Below, piece by piece: positions 27,050 to 38,949 of a DNA stretch of 64,000 nucleotides. Below the pieces are notes generated by a model. The model did not search any database. It saw nothing but the letters and a program-made list of their open reading frames with translations, and was not told where the DNA came from. Source of the DNA: Enterobacter sp. R4-368 (GTDB lineage Bacteria > Pseudomonadota > Gammaproteobacteria > Enterobacterales > Enterobacteriaceae); NCBI RefSeq assembly GCF_000410515.1, contig NC_021500.1, positions 1,798,001 through 1,862,000 of the forward strand, given 5' to 3'. The number at the start of each line of letters is the position of its first letter. Position 1 is the first letter of the stretch. The translations under genes and the position numbers were made by a program.

Positions 27050-27364
27050 TCACATATCCTTTTTTAGTTTGTCCCACTCGCCCTCCACTTTGCTTTTGAA
27101 CGTGGCTTGTTTGTCCTGTTTGCAGGCTTCAATCACGGCGGGCGTCACCGTTTCAATCCCCTGAACATCCACCACCGCTTCTTCAGGTTTGTCCTTGTTA
27201 TTTAACGCTTCAGCAATGCCGATGGCAGTTGGCTGGAAAGAGGCTTTCAGCGCGAGGAAATCCTCACATGTCCAGCTATTCACAGGTTTACCTTTATCTG
27301 CTGCCTGTGTCGCAGCGGAAACCAGCAGCAAGCTGCCAACGATGATGCTAACGGTTGTTTTCAT
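27050..27364 (-). CDS. hdeA: Periplasmic acid-stress chaperone HdeA
   Basis: 104 residues with a signal peptide ending TQAA (~22). The mature part is nearly the E. coli HdeA sequence: KPVNSWTCEDFLALKASFQP and EALNNKDKPEEAVVDVQGI. The disulphide cysteines C33 and C81 are 48 apart, the spacing in HdeA. It unfolds below about pH 3 and prevents aggregation of periplasmic proteins. It follows gadC by 41 bp, an arrangement unlike the E. coli acid fitness island where hdeA is with hdeB and hdeD; neither of those is present here. Confidence 0.95.
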   Translation of the reverse strand: MKTTVSIIVGSLLLVSAATQAADKGKPVNSWTCEDFLALKASFQPTAIGIAEALNNKDKPEEAVVDVQGIETVTPAVIEACKQDKQATFKSKVEGEWDKLKKDM

Positions 27365-27405
27365 TCACTTCTCCTTATTAATGACTCATATCATTGAAAA
27401 AACTG

Positions 27406-28932
27406 CTATTCCTTAGGGGCTAAATGATGCGGTGAACGCGCGCGTGGATGGATAAAGAAATGTCCTTTCGGCGCATTATCAGCGGTGATGGCAACCAGGG
27501 TCACAGTGCCTTGTTTACCGCGCTTGTCATGCAGCGCGTAGACCAGAAAGGGGAGGATCAGCACAATCACAAAACAGATAACCAGCAGCGTGATGTACTT
27601 CTCGTCGGCGCTTTCGCCGCCAATCGAGGCCGGTGGATAAAAAGAGACGATAAAGGCCAGTAGCGAAACCAACAAGCCCAGCCCTGCCACCGCGAGCCGG
27701 GATCCTTTTACGCCGGGAATATGAAAGGTGCGCTTGAGCTGTGGCTGTTTGCGAATTAACTGCATATAGCCCAGGAACAATAAAAAATAGCTACACAGAT
27801 AAATCACCACCGTCAGCGTCAGGGCAATCAAAAAGGACATATTGCTCCCGCCCCCCGAATTGGTGAGCACCACCAGCGCAACGGATGTCATCAACAGTTG
27901 GCTCACCACCAGCGTCACCGGCACACCGTTTTTATTAACCCGGGCGAATGGCGCAGGCAGTATGCCTCGCTGCGCAGTGACATACATGCCGCGAGACGGG
28001 CCAACAATCCATGAGGCGATCTCTGCCAGCACGCCCAGTACCAGCAGCGCCGCGATGACTTTTACGGCCCAGGCGAGTCCGGCACCGTAATGGGTGATTA
28101 ACACGCTGAAAGTTTGAACGACCCCGGCAGAGAGGTTGATCTCGTTATGTGGGATCACGGCCGCGACAGACAAGCCGCCAATCGAACTGAGGCAAATCGC
28201 GGCGATCATCAGCAGTATCATTGCCAGTGGATAGTCACGGCCTGGGTTGTTCATTTCGTTAACATGCGTAGCCGACGCCTCGACGCCCATATAACTCAGA
28301 ATGAACGCCACAAAGACCACCAGCGTGCCAAGCCGGGTGAAATCCGGGACAAACGTCGACATATCAAAAGTGATGGCCAGCGGCGCGCCGCTGAGAAGGT
28401 ACGCGATGGCCAGCACTACGAGGATAGCGGCAGGCAGCAGGATGCCGCCGAAGAAGCCCAGTTTGGCGATTTGCGCGGTATATTTCGTGCCGCCAAATTG
28501 GGTAAAGGCCAGCGCCCAAAGAATGATTAACGCGGCGATTGTTTTCGTCAGCGGGTCACTGTTCAGCGCTGGCCAGTCAAGGATATAAGCCAGCGCGCCC
28601 AGCACGAAGTAGAGCATCGGGATAAAACCGATCGCGATTTGCAGATAACCAAACGAAATTGCCGCAAACCCCCAGCGTTCTCCCAGCGTTTTTGATACCC
28701 AGGTGAAGATCCCGCCCTCTTCCCAGCCCTCAACCGTGGCCATTTCAGCCGCACACAGGCCAACCGGGATAAACCATAAAATACCGCCCAGTAATAAGAA
28801 AAAAACCAGGCTGAAACCCGATGTCGCAAACGTCGGGTATTCATACACCGCCATCACCATGGATGCGGTGATAGCAAAAAAACCAATCATGGATAATGTC
28901 TTAGCCGGAACGCTTTTGTTCACCGCCTCCAT
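27406..28932 (-). CDS. gadC: Glutamate/GABA antiporter GadC
   Basis: 508 residues, twelve membrane helices, very close to E. coli GadC throughout ([20 protein letters not shown], then [20 protein letters not shown] core). The C-terminal plug that closes the channel at neutral pH is present ([17 protein letters not shown]). It exchanges external glutamate for the GABA made by GadB, expelling a proton equivalent. An AAAGGAGG site lies 6 bp before the ATG. It lies 35 bp after gadB. Confidence 0.97.
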   Translation of the reverse strand: MEAVNKSVPAKTLSMIGFFAITASMVMAVYEYPTFATSGFSLVFFLLLGGILWFIPVGLCAAEMATVEGWEEGGIFTWVSKTLGERWGFAAISFGYLQIAIGFIPMLYFVLGALAYILDWPALNSDPLTKTIAALIILWALAFTQFGGTKYTAQIAKLGFFGGILLPAAILVVLAIAYLLSGAPLAITFDMSTFVPDFTRLGTLVVFVAFILSYMGVEASATHVNEMNNPGRDYPLAMILLMIAAICLSSIGGLSVAAVIPHNEINLSAGVVQTFSVLITHYGAGLAWAVKVIAALLVLGVLAEIASWIVGPSRGMYVTAQRGILPAPFARVNKNGVPVTLVVSQLLMTSVALVVLTNSGGGSNMSFLIALTLTVVIYLCSYFLLFLGYMQLIRKQPQLKRTFHIPGVKGSRLAVAGLGLLVSLLAFIVSFYPPASIGGESADEKYITLLVICFVIVLILPFLVYALHDKRGKQGTVTLVAITADNAPKGHFFIHPRARSPHHLAPKE

Positions 28933-28967
28933 GGCACTCCTCCTTTCATAACGAGACTTTCCGGGCC

Positions 28968-30353
28968 TCAGGCGTGATTAAAACCACTGGCTTCCTCAGC
29001 GCTGAGCGGGTTTATGACCGGATGGCGGGAAAAGTAGTCAAGCGCGCGCTTAATATCGTCCACCAACAAGCTGGCGAGATCATGGCTTACACCGTGGCGC
29101 ACCAGCACCCTCTGGATAACTAAATCTTCGCGATGGGCTGGCATTGAATAGGCGGGCACCTGCCAGCCGCGGCTGCGCAGGCGATCTGCAAGGTCATAAA
29201 GGGTGTATCCGCCAATGGCGCGCTCGGTGCGCAGCGTCCACGCCAGCGCGGGAATACCTTGCTGGCTGTCGCCATCGAACAAGATTTTGAACGGCCCAAG
29301 TTTGTCGATTTCCCGCGCCAGATACTGCGCTGTCTGGTAACAGGCGTGATGAATTTTCGTGTAGCCTTCCCGTCCCAGACGCAGGAAATTGTAATACTGG
29401 GCAATGACCTGCCCGCCAGGTCGTGAAAAGTTGAGGGCGAACGTCGGCATGTTGCCGCCGAGGTAGTTAACGTTAAAAATCAGTTCTTCCGGCAAATCAG
29501 CGGCCTCGCGCCATACGACCCAACCGGCACCCAGCGGTGCAAGACCGAATTTGTGGCCAGAGGCATTAATTGATTTCACCCGCGGCAGGCGAAAATCCCA
29601 CGCAATATCCGGCGCGCAAAACGGCGCCAGAAACCCGCCGCTGGCACCGTCAACATGGATGGGAATATCAAGACCGGTTTCCTGTTGCAGCTTATCCAGC
29701 GCATCATGCACCGCTTTTACCGGCTCATACTGGCACGAGAAGGTGACGCCCATCGTCGGGACAACGCCAATGGTGTTCTCATCAACCCGCTTGATCACCT
29801 CTTCGGCGTTCATCACTAACCGCTGGCCTTGCAGGGGAATTTCGCGCAGCTCAACATCAAAATAGCGGGCAAATTTGTGCCAGCAGATTTGCACAGGCCC
29901 GCAGATCAGGTTCGGTTTGTCGGTAGGTTTGCCTGCAGCGGCCTGTTTTTTTCGCCAGCGCCATTTCAGCGCCAGCCCGCCGAGCATTGCCGCTTCAGAG
30001 GAACCAATCGTCGAGCAACCGAGCGTGTTTTGCGCCTCCGGCGAGTGCCATAAATCGGCCAGCATATGTACGCAGCGAGACTCAATTTCAGCCGTTTGCG
30101 GGTATTCGTCTTTATCGATCATGTTCTTGTCGATGGACAAATCCATCAATGTCCGAATTTCATCATCGACCCATGTCTGGCAAAACGTTGCCAGGTTTTG
30201 TCGTGAGTTACCGTCAAGCATCAATTCGTCGCGTACTGCGGCAAAGACATTGCGCGGGTCCCGTTCTTTAGCGGGGAACTGGTGTTTTTCCAGGGACGAA
30301 GATAATTCCAGGGAGGCATAAATATCATCTATGCCAGGGTATTGCTCATCCAT
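28968..30353 (-). CDS. gadB: Glutamate decarboxylase GadB
   Basis: Start set at the ATG at 30351-30353 behind AAGGAGAG, giving 461 residues (E. coli 466). PLP-dependent: the cofactor lysine is K268 in [13 protein letters not shown], and the aspartate contacting the pyridine nitrogen is D235 in HVDGASGGF. It converts glutamate to GABA, consuming a cytoplasmic proton. The first ~30 residues and the C-terminal end ([12 protein letters not shown]) differ from the E. coli enzyme, but the C-terminal His near the end, which closes the active site, is kept. No gadE, gadX or gadW lies nearby. Confidence 0.95.
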   Translation of the reverse strand: MDEQYPGIDDIYASLELSSSLEKHQFPAKERDPRNVFAAVRDELMLDGNSRQNLATFCQTWVDDEIRTLMDLSIDKNMIDKDEYPQTAEIESRCVHMLADLWHSPEAQNTLGCSTIGSSEAAMLGGLALKWRWRKKQAAAGKPTDKPNLICGPVQICWHKFARYFDVELREIPLQGQRLVMNAEEVIKRVDENTIGVVPTMGVTFSCQYEPVKAVHDALDKLQQETGLDIPIHVDGASGGFLAPFCAPDIAWDFRLPRVKSINASGHKFGLAPLGAGWVVWREAADLPEELIFNVNYLGGNMPTFALNFSRPGGQVIAQYYNFLRLGREGYTKIHHACYQTAQYLAREIDKLGPFKILFDGDSQQGIPALAWTLRTERAIGGYTLYDLADRLRSRGWQVPAYSMPAHREDLVIQRVLVRHGVSHDLASLLVDDIKRALDYFSRHPVINPLSAEEASGFNHA

Positions 30354-30746
30354 GTGCTCTCTCCTTATGGGTGCAATCGGTAATTCGTTATGCCTGAGAA
30401 AGCTATAAACCCTGATTTTTATTTTTTCAAACGAATGGAATTTCCTTATCCAGTAATTAAATGAATGAAAATGGCACGTCATTAGACTGAATTTTAAAGA
30501 AAAAAACCATTAACAGGTGAAATGTATATTTATTAATAAGAGCAGCTAACCTGCTGATATAAATAACCACCCTCATTATCTTAATTTATATTTCATGAGA
30601 AGAATTCAGATCTTATATGGCCGGGAATTGTTATTTTCCGCCTGACTATATTCTTCTTTCTCTGATATATCTTTTACGTTGCGCATAAAATCCACCGCAC
30701 AGCAGGGGTTAAAAAATCACAGCTCTTGCAAAACGCCATTGATTTG
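30354..30746. promoter_or_regulatory. AT-rich divergent region between gadB and scrK
   Basis: About 390 bp without a gene. It should contain the gadB promoter (minus strand), but I see no convincing GadE box. The right edge merges into the scrK operator. Confidence 0.4.
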
Positions 30747-30760
30747 CTAAACCGTTTTAG
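30747..30760. promoter_or_regulatory. ScrR-type operator at scrK
   Basis: CTAAACCGTTTTAG is one base from the perfect palindrome found twice upstream of scrY. It lies 36 bp before the scrK start, so it is positioned to block the scrK promoter. Confidence 0.85.
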
Positions 30761-30796
30761 TTAATTTTTAGCTATACATTTTGTCAGGAGAAAAGC

Positions 30797-31723
30797 ATGT
30801 CAGCCAGAGTCTGGTGTCTGGGCGATGCCGTCGTGGATTTACTGCCGGAAGCACCGGGACATTTAATGCAGTGTCCCGGCGGCGCACCGGCGAATGTTGC
30901 GGTCGGCGTTGCGCGGTTACAGGGAAATAGCGGGTTTATTGGCCGCGTCGGTGACGATCCATTTGGTCGTTTTATGCAACAAACGCTGTCAGCAGAACAG
31001 GTCGACACGGCGTTTATGCGCGCTGATCCGGCGCAGCGCACCTCCACGGTGGTGGTGGCGCTGGACGATGACGGTGAACGTTCGTTTACCTTTATGGTAC
31101 GCCCGAGCGCCGACCTGTTTCTTGCCGAAAGCGACCTGCCGGAATTCCAGTGCGGCGAATGGCTACACTGCTGCTCGATTGCGCTGGCGGCAGAACCATC
31201 GCGATCCACCACCTTCTCTGCCATGCAGCGGGTGCGCAGCGCGGGCGGCTTTGTCAGCTTCGATCCCAATATCCGCCAGGATCTCTGGTCGGACGCCACG
31301 CAGCTTCGCCAGTGCCTGAGCCAGGCGTTAACGCTGGCCGATGTGGTGAAACTGTCTGAAGAGGAGCTGGCGTTTTTTTCCGGTTCCACGCAGCTTGAGG
31401 CCAGCATGCAAGCCATGGCAAGCCGTTATGCCATTAGCTTATTGCTGGTGACACAAGGAAAAGCGGGTGTCACCGCCTGGCACAGCGGCAATATTTTCCA
31501 CTACTCCACTTTACCGGTGGTGAGCATCGATACCACCGGTGCGGGCGACGCCTTTGTCGCCGGGCTGTTGTGGGGGCTCGCGGAGCACGGCCTGCCGGAC
31601 TGCGAAGCGCAGTTGTCCGCGAGGCTTGCCAGCGCGCAGATCTGCGGCGCGCTGGCGACTACCGCCAAAGGTGCGATGACCGCCCTGCCGTATCACCACC
31701 AGCTTCTGGAACAATGCCGCTGA
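30797..31723 (+). CDS. scrK: Fructokinase ScrK
   Basis: 308-residue PfkB/ribokinase-family sugar kinase. N-terminal glycine motif CPGGAPANVAVGVARLQG (~26-43) and C-terminal ATP/catalytic motif DTTGAGDAFVAG (245-256) with catalytic base D251. It phosphorylates the fructose released when ScrB cleaves sucrose-6-phosphate. It is transcribed separately from scrYAB, each unit having its own ScrR site, as in the pUR400/Klebsiella scr regulon. Confidence 0.95.
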   Translation: MSARVWCLGDAVVDLLPEAPGHLMQCPGGAPANVAVGVARLQGNSGFIGRVGDDPFGRFMQQTLSAEQVDTAFMRADPAQRTSTVVVALDDDGERSFTFMVRPSADLFLAESDLPEFQCGEWLHCCSIALAAEPSRSTTFSAMQRVRSAGGFVSFDPNIRQDLWSDATQLRQCLSQALTLADVVKLSEEELAFFSGSTQLEASMQAMASRYAISLLLVTQGKAGVTAWHSGNIFHYSTLPVVSIDTTGAGDAFVAGLLWGLAEHGLPDCEAQLSARLASAQICGALATTAKGAMTALPYHHQLLEQCR

Positions 31724-31767
31724 TTTAGCGGGCCTGCCGTTTCGTTTTGCGAGCCGTCTCACAATCA

Positions 31768-31781
31768 CTAAACCGGTTTAG
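31768..31781. promoter_or_regulatory. ScrR-type operator 1 upstream of scrY
   Basis: Perfect palindrome CTAAACCGGTTTAG, 106 bp before scrY. Exactly 60 bp from the second copy, suggesting co-operative binding by a tetrameric LacI-type repressor. Confidence 0.9.
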
Positions 31782-31827
31782 CAAATTTCATTGCGTGGAG
31801 AAAATGGCCTTGATTATGATTCGAGGC

Positions 31828-31841
31828 CTAAACCGGTTTAG
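31828..31841. promoter_or_regulatory. ScrR-type operator 2 upstream of scrY
   Basis: Second perfect CTAAACCGGTTTAG, 46 bp before the scrY ATG, probably overlapping the core promoter. Confidence 0.9.
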
Positions 31842-31874
31842 CAAAATAACTCTGTGATGATGGCTCTTCCTTAG

Positions 31875-33404
<1,530 letters not shown>

Positions 33405-33410
33405 TGAAAC

Positions 33411-33432
33411 GGCTCCTTCGGGAGCCCTTTTT
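33411..33432 (+). terminator. Intrinsic terminator/attenuator between scrY and scrA
   Basis: GGCTCC-TTCG-GGAGCC (a stable UUCG tetraloop) followed by CTTTTT, 7 bp after the scrY stop and 40 bp before scrA. It would set a higher level of porin than of the downstream enzymes. Confidence 0.85.
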
Positions 33433-33471
33433 GCCGGTTAGTCCCACAAAAACGATAAAACAGAGGTTTTT

Positions 33472-34842
33472 ATGGATTTTGCACAAATTTCCCGGTCGCT
33501 ACTGCCGCTGCTGGGAGGCAAGGACAATATTGCCAGCGCCGCGCACTGCGCGACACGCCTGCGCCTGGTGCTGGTGGAAGACGCTAAAGCAGACACTGCC
33601 GCGATTGGCAAAGTCGACGGCGTAAAGGGGTGCTTTCGTAACGCTGGTCAGTTGCAGATTATCTTTGGCACAGGCGTAGTGAACAAAGTCTACGCCGCGT
33701 TTATTGCCGAAGCCGGGATCAGCGAAACCAGTAAATCGGAAGCGGCAGACATTGCCGCGCGTAAACTGAACCCGTTCCAGCGTATCGCCCGTTTGCTCTC
33801 CAACATTTTCGTGCCGATTATTCCGGCGATTGTCGCCTCCGGCCTGCTGATGGGCTTGCTGGGGATGGTGAAAACCTACGGCTGGGTCAGCGCCGACAAC
33901 GCGCTCTATATCATGCTCGACATGTTCAGCTCGGCGGCGTTTATCATTCTGCCGATCCTGATTGGTTTTACTGCCGCGCGCGAATTTGGCGGTAATCCGT
34001 ACCTTGGCGCTACGCTGGGCGGCATTCTGACTCACCCGGCGCTGACCAACGCCTGGGGCGTGGCGGCTGGCTTCCACACCATGAACTTCTTCGGCATCGA
34101 AGTGGCGATGATCGGCTACCAGGGGACCGTCTTCCCGGTGCTGCTGGCGGTGTGGTTTATGAGCCTGCTGGAAAAACAGCTGCGCCGGGTGATCCCGGAT
34201 GCGCTGGATCTGATCCTCACGCCGTTCCTGACGGTGATTATCTCCGGCTTTGTCGCGATGTTGATTATCGGCCCGGCGGGTCGCGCGCTCGGCGACGGCA
34301 TCTCGTTTGTGCTCAGCACCCTTATCACCCATGCCGGATGGCTGGCCGGTTTGCTGTTCGGCGGCTTGTATTCGGTGATTGTCATTACCGGTGTGCACCA
34401 CAGCTTCCATGCCATTGAAGCCGGGCTGTTGGGGAATCCATCGATTGGCGTTAACTTCCTGCTGCCGATCTGGGCGATGGCAAATGTGGCGCAGGGCGGA
34501 GCGTGCCTGGCGGTATGGTTTAAAACCAAAGACGCGAAGATTAAAGCGATTACCCTGCCCTCGGCGTTCTCTGCTCTGCTCGGCATTACCGAGGCGGCTA
34601 TTTTCGGTATCAACTTGCGCTTTGTAAAACCGTTTATCGCCGCACTGATTGGCGGCGCGGTTGGCGGCGCGTGGGTGGTGTCGGTGCATGTCTATATGAC
34701 GGCGGTTGGCCTGACCGGCCTACCAGGGATGGCGATTGTGCAGGCCAGCTCGCTGCTGAATTATATTATCGGCATGGCTATCGCCTTTAGCGTCGCCTTT
34801 GTTATCTCTTACCTGCTGAAATACAAAACGGACTCTGAATAA
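33472..34842 (+). CDS. scrA: Sucrose PTS permease, EIIBC-Scr
   Basis: 456 residues. The EIIB domain (~1-90) has the phosphorylated cysteine in SAAHCATRLRLVL. The EIIC domain (~105-450) spans about ten helices, with GITEAAIFGINLRFVKPFI as the family signature. There is no fused EIIA domain, so it probably uses the glucose EIIA. It imports sucrose as sucrose-6-phosphate. The stop overlaps the scrB start (TAATG). Confidence 0.96.
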   Translation: MDFAQISRSLLPLLGGKDNIASAAHCATRLRLVLVEDAKADTAAIGKVDGVKGCFRNAGQLQIIFGTGVVNKVYAAFIAEAGISETSKSEAADIAARKLNPFQRIARLLSNIFVPIIPAIVASGLLMGLLGMVKTYGWVSADNALYIMLDMFSSAAFIILPILIGFTAAREFGGNPYLGATLGGILTHPALTNAWGVAAGFHTMNFFGIEVAMIGYQGTVFPVLLAVWFMSLLEKQLRRVIPDALDLILTPFLTVIISGFVAMLIIGPAGRALGDGISFVLSTLITHAGWLAGLLFGGLYSVIVITGVHHSFHAIEAGLLGNPSIGVNFLLPIWAMANVAQGGACLAVWFKTKDAKIKAITLPSAFSALLGITEAAIFGINLRFVKPFIAALIGGAVGGAWVVSVHVYMTAVGLTGLPGMAIVQASSLLNYIIGMAIAFSVAFVISYLLKYKTDSE

Positions 34843-36251
34843 TGGCTTCACAACCGCTGCTACCCGCCATTTTACAGGCGGTGATGAAAGGTCTACCGAA
34901 GGCGCTGAATGACAGCCACTACCCCGGCTGGCACCTGGCGCCGGCCACCGGGCTGCTCAACGATCCAAACGGGTTTATCCACTTTGCCGGGCGCTACCAC
35001 CTGTTCTACCAGTGGAATGCGCTGGGCTGCCAGCACCAGCACAAGTGCTGGGGGCACTGGAGTTCAGAGGACTTAGTGCACTGGCAGCATGAACCTGTCG
35101 CCTTGATGCCCGATGAAGAGTACGACCGCAGCGGTTGTTATTCCGGCAGCGCTGTTGATAACAATGGCGTCCTGACGCTTTGTTATACCGGCAATGTGAA
35201 ATTTGATGATGGCACGCGCACCGCGTGGCAATGCCTGGCGGTGCAAAACAGCGCGGGCGGCTTCGACAAGCTCGGCCCGGCGATCCCCCTGCCGCACGGC
35301 TACACCGGCCACGTTCGCGACCCGAAAGTGTGGCGCCACGGCGACTATTGGTACATGGTACTGGGCGCGCAGGACCTGCAATTGCAGGGCAAAGTTTTAC
35401 TCCTGCGTTCCGAAAACCTCTGGAACTGGCAAAACCTTGGCGAAATCGCCGGTAGCGGGCTGGGTGGATTAGGTGAAGCGGGCTACATGTGGGAGTGCCC
35501 GGACATGTTCACCCTTAACGGCAGTACGTTTTTAATCTGCTGTCCGCAGGGGATCGCGCGGGAAGAGAAGCGTTATCTCAACACTTACCCAAGCACTTAC
35601 TTAAGCGGTCAGCTCGACTACGCCAGTGCAAGCTATCAGCACGGCGACTTTCACGAACTGGACGCTGGGTTTGAGTTTTATGCCCCACAAACCACGCTCA
35701 GCGCCGACGGGCGCCGCTTGCTGGTAGGCTGGATGGGCGTGCCGGACGGCGAAGAGATGCGCCAGCCGACCGTTGCCAACGGTTGGATCCACCAGATGAC
35801 CTGCCTGCGTGAGCTGTCCTCGCGCAACGGAAAACTCTATCAGCAACCGGTCAGGGAGTTGCAGGCACTGCGTGGTGATCAGCAACATTATCGCGGCACA
35901 GCGCACAAGATGCCCGTGCTGGATGCGCAGCGCCTGGAACTGGTGCTGGAAAGTGCGGGTGGCATAACGCTGGATTTCGCCGATACGCTGCGCCTCGAAT
36001 GGCGGCACGATGAACTGCGTCTTTCACGTCGCAGTCTGGAGAACGGCGCGTGGCAGCACCGTTACTGGAACGGTTGCGCGCATAAGTTGCAGATCCTTTG
36101 TGACCACTCCAGCGTCGAAATCTTTATCAACGATGGCGAAGGGGTGATGAGCAGCCGCTACTTCCCGGCCCATCCGGCGCAAATAACCCTGACGGGAGAC
36201 GCAGAAGTGCAGGCCAGCTACTGGTCGTTACGTGCTTGCATGGTAGAATAA
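34842..36251 (+). CDS. scrB: Sucrose-6-phosphate hydrolase ScrB
   Basis: 469-residue glycoside hydrolase family 32 enzyme. Five-bladed propeller motifs: NDPNG (40-44) with nucleophile D41, RDPKVW (159-164) with transition-state D160, and WECPDMF with acid/base E218. A C-terminal beta-sandwich follows. It cleaves sucrose-6-phosphate to glucose-6-phosphate and fructose. Coupled to scrA by a one-base overlap, with scrR 29 bp downstream. Confidence 0.96.
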   Translation: MASQPLLPAILQAVMKGLPKALNDSHYPGWHLAPATGLLNDPNGFIHFAGRYHLFYQWNALGCQHQHKCWGHWSSEDLVHWQHEPVALMPDEEYDRSGCYSGSAVDNNGVLTLCYTGNVKFDDGTRTAWQCLAVQNSAGGFDKLGPAIPLPHGYTGHVRDPKVWRHGDYWYMVLGAQDLQLQGKVLLLRSENLWNWQNLGEIAGSGLGGLGEAGYMWECPDMFTLNGSTFLICCPQGIAREEKRYLNTYPSTYLSGQLDYASASYQHGDFHELDAGFEFYAPQTTLSADGRRLLVGWMGVPDGEEMRQPTVANGWIHQMTCLRELSSRNGKLYQQPVRELQALRGDQQHYRGTAHKMPVLDAQRLELVLESAGGITLDFADTLRLEWRHDELRLSRRSLENGAWQHRYWNGCAHKLQILCDHSSVEIFINDGEGVMSSRYFPAHPAQITLTGDAEVQASYWSLRACMVE

Positions 36252-36280
36252 GTGCTTGTTTCCTTAACCGATGCACAACC

Positions 36281-37294
36281 GTGAGAAAAACAAAACGCGT
36301 TACCATCAGTGATATCGCCGCGCTGGCGGGGGTCTCAAAAGCCACCGCCAGCCTGGTGCTTAACGGCCGTGGTAAAGAGCTGCGCGTGGCGCAGGAGACG
36401 CGCGATCGCGTGCAGGCCATCGCCCAGCAGCATCATTACCAGCCCAGCATTCACGCCCGCCTGCTGCGTGAAAACCGCAGCCACACGCTGGGGCTGGTGG
36501 TGCCGGAAATCACCAACTACGGTTTCGCTGTTTTTTCTCACGAGCTGGAAAATCTCTGCCGCGAAGCCGGTTTGCAGCTGCTTATCTCCTGTACCGATGA
36601 AAACGCCAGCCAGGAAACGGTGGTGGTCAATAACCTGGTTGCGCGCCAGGTCGACGGGCTGATTGTCGCCTCCAGCATGCAAAACGACGCCGACTATGTG
36701 AAGCTCAGCGAGCAGTTGCCGGTGGTGCTGTTTGACCGCCATATCAATGACACACAGTTGCCGTTGGTGATCACCGATTCGCTGACGCCGACCGCCGAAC
36801 TGGTCGAACGGCTGGCGCGCGCCAACCCGGATGAAGTCTACTTTCTTGGCGGACAACCGCGCCTGTCGCCCACCAAAGACCGTCTTGCCGGATTTATGCA
36901 AGGGCTGGAGCGCGCCGGTGTGACTCCGCGCCCGGAGTGGATTATTCACGGTAATTACCATCCGAGCAGCGGTTACGAAATGTTCTCCGCCCTGTGCGCG
37001 AAACTGGGCCGCCCGCCAAAAGCGCTGTTCACCGCCGCCTGCGGCCTGCTGGAAGGGGTGCTGCGTTATATGAGCCAGCACCATATGCTGGAGAGCGATA
37101 TTCATATCGCCAGCTTCGACGATCACTATTTATATGATTCGCTGACGCTACCGATTGATACGGTGGAGCAGAATGTCCCGCGCCTCGCGCAGGACTGCTT
37201 TGATATCATCACCCAGATGATAGAAGGCAATGAACCGGCTTCACCACAGCGCGTGCTGCCCGCAACGCTGCGCTTTCGCCACTCCACGTCATAA
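36281..37294 (+). CDS. scrR: Sucrose operon repressor ScrR (LacI family)
   Basis: 337 residues from a GTG start at 36281, chosen because it gives the family N-terminus [21 protein letters not shown] helix-turn-helix covers residues ~7-26 and the hinge region follows at ~47-58. A periplasmic-binding-type effector domain follows ([20 protein letters not shown]). Fructose or fructose-1-phosphate is the known inducer for ScrR. It should bind the CTAAACCGGTTTAG sites upstream of scrK and scrY. The ribosome site before the GTG is weak. Confidence 0.93.
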   Translation: MRKTKRVTISDIAALAGVSKATASLVLNGRGKELRVAQETRDRVQAIAQQHHYQPSIHARLLRENRSHTLGLVVPEITNYGFAVFSHELENLCREAGLQLLISCTDENASQETVVVNNLVARQVDGLIVASSMQNDADYVKLSEQLPVVLFDRHINDTQLPLVITDSLTPTAELVERLARANPDEVYFLGGQPRLSPTKDRLAGFMQGLERAGVTPRPEWIIHGNYHPSSGYEMFSALCAKLGRPPKALFTAACGLLEGVLRYMSQHHMLESDIHIASFDDHYLYDSLTLPIDTVEQNVPRLAQDCFDIITQMIEGNEPASPQRVLPATLRFRHSTS

Positions 37295-37382
37295 GACTAT
37301 ATTCCGCCTGCGCCCCTCTCCTGTTTGCTCTGTTTTTAAGCATGCAGCCCTGCTGGCGGCTTAACACAAACAGGCGAGAACC

Positions 37383-37535
37383 ATGAGTACATCACCCTTC
37401 AGCCTCTCCTCGCTGGCGGTTATCGACAACCGTAGCCTGCCGGTGCCTGACACCGATTTCTCCCTTTTACTTGCTGTCTTTCAGGCGGAGAGTGTATCGC
37501 TGCATTTCTGGTCTGCCCGGTACGCTACCGGTTAA
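37383..37535 (+). CDS. Small ORF of 50 codons, unknown
   Basis: ATG at 37383 after a GGCGAG-like site; 50 residues starting MSTSPFSLSSLAVIDNRSLP and ending HFWSARYATG. It could be a genuine small protein or the surviving 5' end of a longer gene cut off by the lipase locus. The last 11 bp overlap the 3' end of the convergent lipase gene. No signal peptide or membrane helix. I do not recognise it. Confidence 0.35.
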   Translation: MSTSPFSLSSLAVIDNRSLPVPDTDFSLLLAVFQAESVSLHFWSARYATG

Positions 37536-38808
37536 ACGGCACGCCCTCTAATGGCTGCTGCAATTTCCCCGGGGCCTGTAACGAACCACAACTGTTGGAC
37601 TGCGGGGCGTTTTCCATCACGCCGCGTACAAATTTCAGTTCGTCATCGAAAGCGACGTTAACCACACCGTTATGCGTAATGCCGGGGTAGGTCTTCCACT
37701 CCACCGCATTGCCACCCGCGCAGAGCGCAGCGATAGCGGCGTACTGGTGATGCGGTGACAACGTATGATCGGCAAGCCCGGTTGCGGTAAACAGCGGCGC
37801 AGGAAAAGTTTTCACCGGCATATCCGTTACCGCAAGCAAGGTTGACTCCACCTGTTTTGTGCCACCGATAAACACCGTGTCACCAGTCAGTTTTTCGTGC
37901 CGCTCATAGCGCCCCAGTTCCGGCATACAGGATGTTCTGGCGAGCGCCAGCATCTTCGCGCCTTGATCTGTCACCCATTTTTCCGCTGGCGGTGCGCCGT
38001 CCGGCAGCGAACCGCCAATGATGCGCAGCAGCGTAAAGCGGGCAGGATCGCGCGGCCCTGGCCGCGCAGATCCCGCTTTGATCGGGCCATCCGGAAAAGT
38101 GGCGACCACACCGGTAGCAATGGTCGCGCGAAGCTGGAGTTCCGGCGCGTAATCCGGCGCGAGCAGGCTGGCGCCAAGCGATGCGCCGGAGCCTTGCGAC
38201 TGACCGCTGATCACCAAATTATTTGCCAGTTGCGGCGTGCTGCTGAGCACAGCGCGCACGCTGTCCAGCACCGAACGCCCTTCTGCTTCCCAGTTCATAT
38301 ATGGGTGCGGGCCTGGCCCGCCAAGGCCCTGGTAATCGGTGGCGACGACAGCAAAACCGTGCTTCAGCCACTGATTGATATAGTGCGCATCCCGCGGGGT
38401 CGGGTTAGTCCAGGAAGGCGCACAGCTATCGGCAACGCCCAGCGTACCGTGCGCCCAGGCGACAAGCGGCCAGCCGCCTTTTGGCGCGTGCCCTTTCGGC
38501 AACCACAGCGTACCGCTGACCGGCACGATGCCAGCGTTCCAGCGTTTATCCTGCGAGGTATAAAGAATGCGCGCGATCTCGCTGGCATCAGTAATGTCAG
38601 GCTGACCGGGAATCGGCTCTTCACGCAGCATCACGCCGGGTTTATCGGGTAACGCGCCATCCCAGATATAAAACGGCGAAAGCGTTTGATCACCTGCCGC
38701 AGGCCCAACCGGCAGCGCGTTGCTCCAGGCGTTCGCGCCGTTGACCCACATGGTAAGGGCGCAAATCGCACAGTTGAGATAGCGGCAAACTTTCACGTTT
38801 TTCTCCAT
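37525..38808 (-). CDS. Secreted lipase-like alpha/beta hydrolase
   Basis: About 427 residues from the ATG at 38806-38808, which gives a signal peptide (VCRYLNCAICALTMWVNGAN, cleaved near ANA). The core has an oxyanion-hole phrase VAWAHGTLGVADSCAPSW, DYQGLGGPG and a nucleophile elbow ISGQSQGSGA (Gly-x-Ser-x-Gly), followed by a late His in PGITHNGVV. The layout fits the fungal/bacterial secretory lipase (LIP) family. The substrate is not known. Isolated from neighbours by direction. A longer frame from 38859 would bury the signal peptide. Confidence 0.8.
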   Translation of the reverse strand: MEKNVKVCRYLNCAICALTMWVNGANAWSNALPVGPAAGDQTLSPFYIWDGALPDKPGVMLREEPIPGQPDITDASEIARILYTSQDKRWNAGIVPVSGTLWLPKGHAPKGGWPLVAWAHGTLGVADSCAPSWTNPTPRDAHYINQWLKHGFAVVATDYQGLGGPGPHPYMNWEAEGRSVLDSVRAVLSSTPQLANNLVISGQSQGSGASLGASLLAPDYAPELQLRATIATGVVATFPDGPIKAGSARPGPRDPARFTLLRIIGGSLPDGAPPAEKWVTDQGAKMLALARTSCMPELGRYERHEKLTGDTVFIGGTKQVESTLLAVTDMPVKTFPAPLFTATGLADHTLSPHHQYAAIAALCAGGNAVEWKTYPGITHNGVVNVAFDDELKFVRGVMENAPQSNSCGSLQAPGKLQQPLEGVPFNR

Positions 38809-38949
38809 AGATTGCGGGATGTTAGCCGTCAGTAAACGGAGTTGGCGGCCAGAATTCAAACCGAAAGTGTGAGTAATTTATTCATACAGGTTGCTTTCTT
38901 CACGCCACTTATTTTAGAGTTACCTAAATTTAGACAATTCTAAAATAAA

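Noticed and set aside
30354..30600. GadE box upstream of gadB
   Set aside because: I found no sequence close to the known 20-bp GAD box, so no site is claimed.
33499..34689. 396-codon minus-strand frame opposite scrA
   Set aside because: It is a shadow of the EIIBC-Scr gene, His/Arg/Gln rich with no domain.
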